From Paratractidigestivibacter sp963649365 (lineage in GTDB: Bacteria > Actinomycetota > Coriobacteriia > Coriobacteriales > Atopobiaceae): 19,296 nucleotides of DNA. The DNA lies in NCBI GenBank assembly GCA_963649365.1, contig CAVJHQ010000039.1, positions 1 through 19,296 of the forward strand. The letters run 5' to 3'. Shown here piece after piece: positions 5,736 through 12,978 of the stretch (position 1 is its first letter; every line of letters starts with the position of its first letter). A program made the position numbers and the translations under genes. Below the pieces are notes generated by a model. It was not told where the DNA came from and searched no databases. It saw nothing but the letters and a program-made list of their open reading frames with translations.

Positions 5736-7409
5736 CTAGGCGTACTCCTCGCGCAGGGTCTCGGTGAGCTCCATGTTGGCGCTGTAGTCGACCGGCACGA
5801 CGACCACGCTGGGGGCGTCGGTGTTCGCGAAGGCGCGCTCGAGCGTGGGGATTAAGTCCTCGGTCGACTCCACGCGGTAGCCGTGGCAGTGCATGGCCTC
5901 GGCGAGGGCGCAGAAGTCGGGGTTCGTGAACTCGACGCCGAAGACGTCCCCGAACTGCTCCTCTTCCTTCCACTTGATAAGGCCGTAGTGCGCGTCTTCC
6001 CAGATAAGGGTGACGAACGGGACGTGCTCGCGCACGGCGGTCTCGAGCTCCTGCGAGTTCATCATGAAGCCGCCGTCGCCGGAAACGGCAAGGACACGCT
6101 TCTCGGGGTTGAGCAGCTTCGCCGCGAAGGCGCCCGGAACCGCGAAGCCCATCGACGCGAAGCCGTTGGAGATAAGGCAGGTCTTCGGCTCGTAGCAGGG
6201 GTACTCGCGGCCGATCCAGATCTTGTGGGCGCCCACGTCGGAGACGAGGATGTCGGACTTGCCCAGGACCTTGCGCATGTCCGAAATGATGCGCCCCGGC
6301 CTCATCGGGAAGGAGTCGTCGCGCCCCTGCTCCTCGAGCTCCGCGCGCATCCGCGCGCCGACCGCGAGCATCGCCTCGGGCTCGGGCTTGTCGTCGCGGC
6401 GCGCGGTGCGCAGGATCTGGTAGATGCTGTCGGAGAGGTCGCCCACGACCTCGACGTCGGGCTCGTACTGCTGGTTGACGTCGGCGGGCAGGCCGGCGAT
6501 GTTGATGATCTTCATGTCGTCGTGCGTGTGCCACTTCTTCGGCGCGCACTCGACGAGGTCGTAGCCGATGCCGATGACCAGGTCGGCCATGTCGAACGCG
6601 TCGATGATGTAGTCGTGCTGCGGGATGCCGACGACGCCCATGCGGTACTTGTTGTCGCAGGGGATGATGCCCTTGCCCATCATGGTCTGCACCACCGGGA
6701 TGTGCAGGCGCTCGGCCATCATGGTCACGGCCTGGGCGGCGTCGTTTCTCACCGCTCCGGCCCCGGCGAGGATAACCGGGTTCTTCGCCTCGGAGATAAG
6801 GCGCGCGGCCTCGGTCACGCTCGCGGGGTCGGCATAGAGGGCCGGCGCCTGCTGGCGGCGCAGGGGCTTGGCCGGGCTCGGCATGTGGGCGATGTTCTTG
6901 GGCAGGTCGATGTGGGTGGCGCCGGGCTTGGGAGCCTCGGCGTACTTGAAGGCCAGACGCGCGATCTCGGCCACGGTGTCGGGCCTCATCACGACCTTGG
7001 AGCGCTTGGTGATCGGGCTGAACATCGCGGAGAGGTCCAGGTACTGGTGGCTCGTGAGCTGCATGAGCTCCGTGGAGACCTGGCCCGTGATGGCCACGAG
7101 CGGCGCGCCGTCGAGGAAGGCGTCGGCCACGCCCGTCACCAGGTTCGTGGCGCCCGGCCCGAGGGTGGCCAGGCACACGCCCGCGCGGCCGGTGAGGCGC
7201 CCGTAGACGTCGGCCATGAAGGCCGCGCCCTGCTCGTGGCGCGTGGGGATGAAGCGGATGCCCGCCTCCTTGATGGCGAACATGAGGTCGAGGTTCTCCT
7301 CGCCCGGGATGCCGAAGATGACGTCGACGCCCTCGGCCTTGAGGCAGTCTACGAGCACTTGGGCGGTAGTCTTCTGACCTGCGGTTTCTTCCTTCTTTGC
7401 GGCGCACAT
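5736..7409 (-). CDS. Acetolactate synthase, catabolic AlsS/BudB-type, TPP-dependent
   Basis: A 557-residue cytoplasmic enzyme that condenses two pyruvates to 2-acetolactate and CO2. The TPP-activating glutamate is E59 in RHEQGAAFMAD, and the TPP/Mg motif is SGDGGFMMNSQELETA near residue 445. The central domain reads GIGYDLVECAPKKW where biosynthetic, FAD-binding AHAS enzymes have an RFDDR-type motif. The ending VPVDYSANMEL matches the catabolic AlsS family. No small regulatory subunit (ilvN) is adjacent, which also favours the catabolic type feeding acetoin/butanediol or overflow metabolism. No acetolactate decarboxylase gene is in the window. The ATG at 7409 is preceded by AAAGGAAGG. It lies downstream of the second alcohol dehydrogenase on the same strand but is separated from it by a terminator. 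Confidence 0.92.
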   Translation of the reverse strand: MCAAKKEETAGQKTTAQVLVDCLKAEGVDVIFGIPGEENLDLMFAIKEAGIRFIPTRHEQGAAFMADVYGRLTGRAGVCLATLGPGATNLVTGVADAFLDGAPLVAITGQVSTELMQLTSHQYLDLSAMFSPITKRSKVVMRPDTVAEIARLAFKYAEAPKPGATHIDLPKNIAHMPSPAKPLRRQQAPALYADPASVTEAARLISEAKNPVILAGAGAVRNDAAQAVTMMAERLHIPVVQTMMGKGIIPCDNKYRMGVVGIPQHDYIIDAFDMADLVIGIGYDLVECAPKKWHTHDDMKIINIAGLPADVNQQYEPDVEVVGDLSDSIYQILRTARRDDKPEPEAMLAVGARMRAELEEQGRDDSFPMRPGRIISDMRKVLGKSDILVSDVGAHKIWIGREYPCYEPKTCLISNGFASMGFAVPGAFAAKLLNPEKRVLAVSGDGGFMMNSQELETAVREHVPFVTLIWEDAHYGLIKWKEEEQFGDVFGVEFTNPDFCALAEAMHCHGYRVESTEDLIPTLERAFANTDAPSVVVVPVDYSANMELTETLREEYA

Positions 7410-7419
7410 ACCTTGGTTT

Positions 7420-7448
7420 CCTTCCTTTGCGCGAGCGACCTCGCAAAG
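7420..7448 (-). promoter_or_regulatory. Leader hairpin overlapping the acetolactate synthase ribosome-binding site
   Basis: On the minus strand CTTTGCGAG (7448-7440), a 4-nt loop and CTCGCGCAAAG (7435-7425) form a 9-bp stem with a 2-nt bulge. Its 3' arm shares AAAG with the AAAGGAAGG ribosome-binding site. If the transcript starts upstream, this could lower ribosome access; no promoter was identified with confidence. Confidence 0.35.
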
Positions 7449-7531
7449 GGTAACACCCGTCGCGCAACGTCCGCGCTAACGCCTTGTTTCCGTCGCGTCA
7501 CGAGCCGATGGCCGCGCGGCTAACCGCACGG

Positions 7532-7565
7532 AAAAGGCGGCCTTCCCGCCGACGAGAAGGCCGCC
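7532..7565 (-). terminator. Intrinsic terminator of the second alcohol dehydrogenase
   Basis: On the minus strand GGCGGCCTTC and GAAGGCCGCC form a perfect 10-bp stem with a 10-nt loop, followed by TTTT. It lies 25 nt after the dehydrogenase stop codon and before the acetolactate synthase gene, so the two genes are probably separate transcripts. Confidence 0.75.
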
Positions 7566-7589
7566 GTGGGCACCGCAGGCGGGCCGCCG

Positions 7590-8795
7590 TTATCGATAGC
7601 TCTCGCGCAGGATCGCGACCACGTCGTCGTGGGAAAGAGGCGCGGGGTCGTGCGCGTAGAGGGCGGCGTTCGTGGCGAGGCCGTTGGCCGCCATCGCGTC
7701 GAGCTCGCCCTCCTCGATGCCCCAGTCGCTCATCTTGAGGCCGTCGACGCCGCACTCGCGCATAAGGCGCTCGAGCTCGGCGACGAAGTCGGACGGCTCG
7801 GCGGCGTCGGGGTTGCCCATGAGGCGGGCCATCTCGACGTAGCGCTCGTCGCAGGCGTGCGCGTCGATCATGTGGCGGTGATAAGCGCGCGCGATCATGA
7901 TGAGGCCGGCGCCGTGGGGCAGGCCGTGGTGGTGCGCGCTCATCGCGTGCTCGGTGCCGTGGCAGCCGCAGCAGCCGGAGGCGACCATCGCGTAGCCGCC
8001 GAGGGTGTTCGCGAAGGCGAGCTCGGAGCGGGCGGCGATGTCGGAGCCGTCGTTCACGCAGGCGGCGAGGGCGGCCGCGGCGTGCGCGATGCCCGCGCGG
8101 CAGATCATGTCGCTCATGAAGTTGCCGTTGTTCGCGATGAAGCACTCGACGCTGTGGAACAGCGCGTCGAAGCCCTGGTACGCCGTCAGGCGCGCAGGCA
8201 CGGTGAGCATGAGCTCGGGGTCGACGACGGCGAGCACGGGCATGAGGCGCGGGTCGCCGAGGCGGAGCTTCTCGTCGTTCTCCTCGCAGGAGATGACGGC
8301 GCCCGCGTCGACCTCGGAGCCGGTGCCGGCCGTGGTGGTCACGCAGACGAGCGGCAGCGGGTCGTTCTCGATGGGCAGGCCCTTGGCCGTGCCGCCCATG
8401 ACGTAGTCCCAGACGTCGCGGGCGGACTCGGCGCCGTCGGGGGCGACCACCGGGTTCGCGGCCACGGCGCAGATGCCCTTGCAGCCGTCCATGACCGAGC
8501 CGCCGCCGAGCGCGAGCACGAAGTCGCAGCCCTCGGCGCGCGCGAGCCGGCCGCCGTCGTTGACGGTCTGGCGCAGCGGGTTCGGCTCGATGCGGTCGAA
8601 CAGCACGTGCGAGACGCCGGCGCGGTCGAGCTCGGCGAGCGTGCGGTCAAGGTAGCCGTTGGCCTTGACGGACTTGCCGCCCGTGGTCACGACCAGGGCT
8701 CGCTTGCCGGGGAGCTTCTGGTCGCCGAGCTCGGAGAGCTTCCCGGCGCCGAAGAGCACGCGGGTCTTGGAAAAGAACGTGTAAGAGTCGAGCAT
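7590..8795 (-). CDS. Iron-containing alcohol dehydrogenase (second family member)
   Basis: A 401-residue group III alcohol dehydrogenase, cytoplasmic and NAD(P)-linked. The N-terminus YTFFSKTRVLFGAGKL is typical of the family. The nucleotide-binding GGGSVMDGCKG is at about residues 97-107, and TAGTGSEVDAGAVIS follows at about 155-169. Predicted iron ligands are D210, H214, H279 and H294, with the extra conserved H283 (TEHAMSAHHHGLPHGAG). It is only distantly similar to the dehydrogenase at 1520-2761, so it is not a recent duplicate. The ATG at 8795 has GAGGGGGA about 5 nt upstream. It is divergent from the unknown gene at 8870 across 74 bp. Position next to acetolactate synthase suggests, but does not prove, a part in fermentative NADH disposal. 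Confidence 0.93.
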   Translation of the reverse strand: MLDSYTFFSKTRVLFGAGKLSELGDQKLPGKRALVVTTGGKSVKANGYLDRTLAELDRAGVSHVLFDRIEPNPLRQTVNDGGRLARAEGCDFVLALGGGSVMDGCKGICAVAANPVVAPDGAESARDVWDYVMGGTAKGLPIENDPLPLVCVTTTAGTGSEVDAGAVISCEENDEKLRLGDPRLMPVLAVVDPELMLTVPARLTAYQGFDALFHSVECFIANNGNFMSDMICRAGIAHAAAALAACVNDGSDIAARSELAFANTLGGYAMVASGCCGCHGTEHAMSAHHHGLPHGAGLIMIARAYHRHMIDAHACDERYVEMARLMGNPDAAEPSDFVAELERLMRECGVDGLKMSDWGIEEGELDAMAANGLATNAALYAHDPAPLSHDDVVAILRESYR

Positions 8796-8869
8796 GGATT
8801 CCCCCTCGTGAGTACCATTGAAACGTACACAGGATAACGCTCGGAAACCTCGTCAGAAAGGCGCGCCGC

Positions 8870-9271
8870 ATGGAGGCAAGAAGACCGAAACGAGTCGGGC
8901 TCGCCTGCGCCGAGGGCGACCCGGTCGGCCTCGTGCTCGACGACATGGCGGACGCCGGCGCCGTCTACGAGATGCTCTCCAAGGTGGAGGACCCCATCGA
9001 GTTCGTGCGCCTGCGCGGCCTCGACGCCGCCGAGACCTGCGACGCCCTGGTCCTGGCCGACGGCCTCGAGGCCCCCGCAGGCCTGCCCGCCTACCGCGTG
9101 TCCGCGAACGACCGCGGGGCCGACCTGTACGTCCCGCGGCCGCGCCTCTTGCCAAGGCTCATGAAGAAGCCCCGCCTCGGGCACGCCCGCCGGCCGCTCT
9201 CCGAGGCCGTCGACGCCCTGCTGCTGCGGATTCGCTCCGGCGAGCCGCCGGTCGGGGCCTGCCGCGGCTAG
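8870..9271 (+). CDS. Small protein of unknown function
   Basis: I do not recognise this 133-residue protein. Its codons are strongly G/C-ending like its neighbours, which supports a real gene. It is soluble, with no signal peptide or membrane segment. The pattern of short hydrophobic strands (VGLACA, FVRLRG, CDALVLADG) alternating with helices suggests a small alpha/beta Rossmann-like domain up to about residue 85. A basic proline-rich tail follows (VPRPRLLPRLMKKPRLGHA). The ribosome-binding site (AGAAAGGCG) is modest. A 7-bp hairpin (GCCGCGG at 9261, CCGCGGC at 9276) straddles the stop codon and could be a weak terminator. The operator and ABC operon follow 139 bp later, so co-transcription is unlikely. 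Confidence 0.7.
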   Translation: MEARRPKRVGLACAEGDPVGLVLDDMADAGAVYEMLSKVEDPIEFVRLRGLDAAETCDALVLADGLEAPAGLPAYRVSANDRGADLYVPRPRLLPRLMKKPRLGHARRPLSEAVDALLLRIRSGEPPVGACRG

Positions 9272-9323
9272 CCGCCCGCGGCCCTTCTCGCCAGCCCCAG
9301 CCCGCCCCGCGCATCCGACATGT

Positions 9324-9351
9324 GTTAAGGTTAGCTTAGTCTAACTTTAAC
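9324..9351. promoter_or_regulatory. Palindromic operator resembling a DtxR/IdeR iron box, before the ABC operon
   Basis: GTTAAGGTTAG (9324-9334) and CTAACTTTAAC (9341-9351) are inverted repeats matching at 10 of 11 positions around a 6-bp centre. The 19 bases from 9326 match the classical DtxR/IdeR box (TTAGGTTAGCCTAACCTAA) at 15 positions. A further half-site, GGCTAAC, lies at 9355-9361. The site is AT-rich in a GC-rich gap, 60-90 bp before the ATPase start, where a promoter would be. A repressor of another family cannot be excluded. Confidence 0.6.
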
Positions 9352-9410
9352 CTTGGCTAACTCTGGCCTCGGGCCGGACGCAGCCGCGATGCAAAGAAAC
9401 GGAGCGTCCT

Positions 9411-10124
9411 ATGAAGGGCACAACCCCCTACCTGGTGGTCGACGACCTCAAGAAGCACTACGGCGACGGCGACGCCCGCACCCAGGTGCTCGACGGCATC
9501 ACCACCACCGTCAACAAAGGCGAGGTCTGCGTCATGCTCGGCCCCTCGGGATCCGGCAAGTCGACCTTCCTCAACCTCATCGGCGGCCTCGAGGGCGCCG
9601 ACGGCGGCAAGATCTCCGTCGCGGGGACCGAGCTCACCGCCCTTGGCAAGAAGGACCTGGGCGAGTACCGCCGCCGCGAGCTCGGGTTCGTCTTCCAGTT
9701 CTACAACCTCGTCCCCGACCTGACCATCCGCGAGAACATCGAGGTCACGGCCCATCTTTCCAAGAACCCCCTGCCCATTGACGACCTGCTGCGGTCCCTC
9801 GGGCTCTACGAGCACCGCTCGAAGTTCCCCCGGCAGGTCTCCGGCGGCCAGCAGCAGCGCTGCGCCATCGGCCGCGCCCTGGTCAAGAACCCGGGCCTGC
9901 TGCTCTGCGACGAGCCCACGGGCGCGCTCGACTACAAGACCTCCAAGGAGATCCTCAAGCTCATGGAGGACGTCAACCGCGAGTACGGCTGCACGATCGT
10001 CATCGTCACCCACAACTCCGAGATAGCCCGGATGGCCGACCGCGTCCTGCGCCTGCGCGACGGGCGCCTTGCCGAGGACGTCGTGAACGACGCCCCCGCC
10101 GCGGCCTCCGAGCTCGAATGGTAG
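9411..10124 (+). CDS. ABC transporter ATP-binding protein, MacB/LolD-like
   Basis: A 237-residue cytoplasmic ATPase with every nucleotide-binding element: Walker A GPSGSGKST near residues 44-52, the Q-loop in FVFQFYNLVPDLTIRENIE, the signature VSGGQQQRCAIGRAL near 143-157, Walker B LLLCDEPTGALD, and the H-loop VTHN. The FQFYNLVPDLT stretch and CDEPTGALD are typical of the LolD/MacB branch, which powers FtsX-type mechanotransmission rather than classical substrate channels. The ATG at 9411 has CGGAG about 7 nt upstream. The permease starts 8 nt after its stop codon, so the two are certainly one operon, preceded by the palindromic operator at 9324-9351. Confidence 0.96.
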   Translation: MKGTTPYLVVDDLKKHYGDGDARTQVLDGITTTVNKGEVCVMLGPSGSGKSTFLNLIGGLEGADGGKISVAGTELTALGKKDLGEYRRRELGFVFQFYNLVPDLTIRENIEVTAHLSKNPLPIDDLLRSLGLYEHRSKFPRQVSGGQQQRCAIGRALVKNPGLLLCDEPTGALDYKTSKEILKLMEDVNREYGCTIVIVTHNSEIARMADRVLRLRDGRLAEDVVNDAPAAASELEW

Positions 10125-10132
10125 GTGGCGCC

Positions 10133-12796
10133 ATGTCTCCCCTCTTCAAGCGGCTCCCCCGGGAGCTCAGGAACAACCTGGGCAAGTACCTGGGCATCTT
10201 CCTGCTCATGTGCGGGTCCATAGCCATGACCTCGGGCTTCTTGCTCGCGGCGCACTCCATCGAGGTCATCATGGACGGGATGCGCGACGAGTACGTGATC
10301 GAGGACGGCCGCTTCACCACCTCGTTCAAGGCCACGCAGGCGCAGCTCGACGCCGCGGCCGCCGAGGCCGACGGCGTGGGCGGCATGAGGATCTACGAGA
10401 ACTTCTCCATCGACGCCTCCCTCGAGAAGCCCGGCGCCGCCGGGGACCGCAGGACGCTGCGCACCTACGCCCACCGCACCGAGGTCGACATCGCGGCCTA
10501 CTGCGAGGGAGAGGTGCCCGAGCTCGCCGACGAGGTGGCCGTCGACCGCGTCTTCGCGGCGAACAACGACCTGGCCGTGGGCGATACCGTCGAGCTCTGC
10601 GGCCAGCCGTACCGCATCGTCGGCATCATGACCCAGCCCGACAGCCAGGCGCTCTTCCAGGACAACTCCTCCTTCACGGTGAACACCCTCAGCTACGGCG
10701 TGGCCGAGGTGTCCGAGTCGGGCTTCCGCGCGCTCGAGGACGCCGGGGCGGCGCCCGCCTACGTCTACTCGTTCACCTTCAACGACCGCGGCCTCACCGT
10801 CGCCGAGCGAACCGACGTCGAGAAGGACATGGTGCGCGCCCTCTCCGACGCCGACGCCCGCGTGGACGACCTGACCGACGCCGACGCCAACCAGGGCATC
10901 GGCTACGCCGCGGAGGACGTCTCCGGCGACTCCGCCATGTGGGTCGTCCTGCTCGAGATCATCGTCGTGATCATGGCGTTCGTGTTCGTGGTTCTCACCT
11001 CGGCCACCATCGAGGACGAGAGCGCGATCATCGGCACGCTGTTGGCGAGCGGCTACCGCAGGCGCGAGATCGTGCTGCACTACCTGCTGCTGCCGTCCAT
11101 CGTGGGCGTGCTCGCGGCCGGCATCGGCACGGCGCTGGGCGTGCGCGTCTTCACCATCCCCATGAAGGACCTCTACTACGGCTCCTACAGCCTGCCGCCG
11201 TTCCACGTGAGCTGGAGCTGGGAGGTCGTCGTCCAGACGGCCGTGGTCCCCGTGGCGGCGCTCGTGGGCGTGACGCTCCTGGGGCTTCTCCGCAAGATGG
11301 GCAAGACCCCGCTGCAGTTCCTGCGCCACGAGACGGGCGGGAAGTCCGGCACCAAGCGCGGCCTGCCCCTGCCCGAGCGCCTGGGCTTCACGGCGCGCTT
11401 CCGCCTGCGCGTCTTCCTGCGCAACCTCGGCAACTTCGCCACGCTGTACGTGGGCATCGCCTTCGCGTCGCTGCTGCTGCTCTTCGGCCTGGCGGTGCTG
11501 CCCACCATGCAGCACTTCGCGGACAACCTCGAGGACAGCCTCGTGGCCGAGCACCAGTACACGCTCAAGGCCCCGCTCGAGCTCGAGGGCAGCCCCGAGG
11601 AGCGCGAGCAGTGGGCGGCCGTCGACCGGCTGCAGGACGTCGACGCCGCGCTTCTCTCCGCGGCGCAGGACTCCGCCGACGCGCTGGAGGACGCCGCCGA
11701 GGCCGCCCAGGAAGCCGTGGCCACGGCGCAGTCCTCCCCCACCGCGGCGAGCCTGCAGGCGGCCCAGGACGCGGCCGACGCGGCCACGGACGCGCAGGAC
11801 GACCTCTACGAGAAGCTCGACGCCGTCGCCGCGGCGCTCGGCGTGAGCCGCGACGACGCGATCGACCTTATCGACCAGGCGTCCGGGATCGACGCAGACG
11901 ACGAGGACGTCCATCCCGTGAACACCACGGACAACGGGTCGGCGGCCATCGCCCAGGCCGAGAAGTACGCGGTCTACACCCTGCAGTACGACCGCGGCGA
12001 GGGCGCCGGCGAGGAGACGATCACCGTCTACGGCGTCCAGGAGGACTCGTCCTACTGGAAGGGCCTCGGCGTCGGGAGCGGCCGCGTGGTCTTCGGCGCC
12101 GGGCTTATCGACAAGTTCGGCTGGAAGCCCGGCGGCACGGTCGGCCTCTACGACAAGTACGAGGGAGAGGGCCGCGAGGTCGTCTACGAGGGCGCGGACG
12201 CCGCCTGGGGCACCAAGTCGAACATGAACATCTACATGAGCCTCGACGACTTCAACGAGTTCTTCGGCAACGACGAGGGCTACTTCAACGCCTACGCGAG
12301 CGACGAGGCGCTCACGCTCGACGCGCGCTACTTCGCCTCCGAGACCACCCCGAGCGACATGCGCGCCATCGGCGACCAGTTCGTCGACATGATGGGCGAC
12401 CTCATCGGCCTGATGGTGGGACTCTCGGTCTTCATCTTCCTGCTGTTCATCTACCTGCTCACCAAGGCCGTGCTCGACCACTCCGCGCGCTCCATAAGCT
12501 ACATGAAGGTCTTCGGCTACCGCGACGGCGAGATCTCCCGCCTCTACCTTCGCTCGATCACCGTCTGCGTGGCCGTCTCGCTGGTGACGGCCCAGCCCCT
12601 GATCATCTGCGCGCTCACCGCCCTCTATCGCTCCATGATGCTGAGCTTCAGCGGCAACATCGAGATCTACGCGCCCGCCTGGGCCATCGCCGAGACGATA
12701 CTGGCCGGCTTCGCCACCTATCTGGTGGTCGCGGCGCTCCACACGCGCGCCATCAAGCGCGTTCCCTTGGCCGAGGCCCTGAAGGTGCAGGAGTAG
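10133..12796 (+). CDS. FtsX-type ABC transporter permease, duplicated four-helix architecture
   Basis: An 887-residue membrane protein partnering the ATPase. Eight helices are visible at about 18-42, 268-295, 316-338, 363-385, 437-459, 755-780, 805-830 and 846-876, forming two repeats of one helix, a large outside domain and three helices. Each repeat has the FtsX cytoplasmic segment (IIGTLLASGYRRREI; SYMKVFGYRDGEI). The first outside domain is about 225 residues and the second about 295. The second holds an Ala/Asp-rich, probably coiled-coil stretch at about 496-586. Such permeases act in lipoprotein, peptide or antibiotic extrusion and sensing. The ATG at 10133 has AGGTGG 5 nt upstream; an ATG at 10118 overlapping the ATPase gene is the alternative. 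The substrate is unknown. Confidence 0.92.
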   Translation: MSPLFKRLPRELRNNLGKYLGIFLLMCGSIAMTSGFLLAAHSIEVIMDGMRDEYVIEDGRFTTSFKATQAQLDAAAAEADGVGGMRIYENFSIDASLEKPGAAGDRRTLRTYAHRTEVDIAAYCEGEVPELADEVAVDRVFAANNDLAVGDTVELCGQPYRIVGIMTQPDSQALFQDNSSFTVNTLSYGVAEVSESGFRALEDAGAAPAYVYSFTFNDRGLTVAERTDVEKDMVRALSDADARVDDLTDADANQGIGYAAEDVSGDSAMWVVLLEIIVVIMAFVFVVLTSATIEDESAIIGTLLASGYRRREIVLHYLLLPSIVGVLAAGIGTALGVRVFTIPMKDLYYGSYSLPPFHVSWSWEVVVQTAVVPVAALVGVTLLGLLRKMGKTPLQFLRHETGGKSGTKRGLPLPERLGFTARFRLRVFLRNLGNFATLYVGIAFASLLLLFGLAVLPTMQHFADNLEDSLVAEHQYTLKAPLELEGSPEEREQWAAVDRLQDVDAALLSAAQDSADALEDAAEAAQEAVATAQSSPTAASLQAAQDAADAATDAQDDLYEKLDAVAAALGVSRDDAIDLIDQASGIDADDEDVHPVNTTDNGSAAIAQAEKYAVYTLQYDRGEGAGEETITVYGVQEDSSYWKGLGVGSGRVVFGAGLIDKFGWKPGGTVGLYDKYEGEGREVVYEGADAAWGTKSNMNIYMSLDDFNEFFGNDEGYFNAYASDEALTLDARYFASETTPSDMRAIGDQFVDMMGDLIGLMVGLSVFIFLLFIYLLTKAVLDHSARSISYMKVFGYRDGEISRLYLRSITVCVAVSLVTAQPLIICALTALYRSMMLSFSGNIEIYAPAWAIAETILAGFATYLVVAALHTRAIKRVPLAEALKVQE

Positions 12797-12855
12797 CGCG
12801 TCTTCACGCGCCGCCGCCGGCAAGAAGGGCCGAGGTCGCCGAACGGGGCGCGGCC

Positions 12856-12892
12856 GGCAACCCCCGCAGGGAGCAACCCTGTGGGGGTTGCC
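12856..12892 (+). terminator. Terminator-like hairpin after the ABC operon
   Basis: GGCAACCCCCGCAGGG, a 5-nt loop and CCCTGTGGGGGTTGCC pair over 16 positions with one G-U. Only TT follows, so it is a strong hairpin with a poor U-tract. It lies 60 nt after the permease stop codon. A smaller 6-bp hairpin (GCGCGT, CTTC loop, ACGCGC) begins at the stop codon itself. Confidence 0.6.
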
Positions 12893-12931
12893 TTAAGGGG
12901 CGCCTTTGTTCTGCGACAGCGGTCGGGCGGA

Positions 12932-12940
12932 TGTTACAGT
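12932..12940 (+). promoter_or_regulatory. Candidate extended -10 promoter of the glycosyltransferase gene
   Basis: TGTTACAGT gives a TG-extended -10 hexamer (TACAGT at 12935-12940) about 38 nt before the start codon. No convincing -35 is present. Confidence 0.35.
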
Positions 12941-12978
12941 AAGAAGAACCGTAAACGCACGAGCAAAGGGTTCGTCAG

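Noticed and set aside
5437..5739. 100-codon plus-strand frame across the 41-bp repeat array
   Set aside because: The repeat period is not a multiple of three, so each unit is read in a different frame. Its translation is low in structure and there is no ribosome-binding site.
9932..12823. Very long open frame on the minus strand opposite the FtsX permease
   Set aside because: It is an antisense shadow caused by high GC at third codon positions: its translation is rich in Arg, Gly, Val and His without any domain, while the plus-strand permease has clear helices and motifs.
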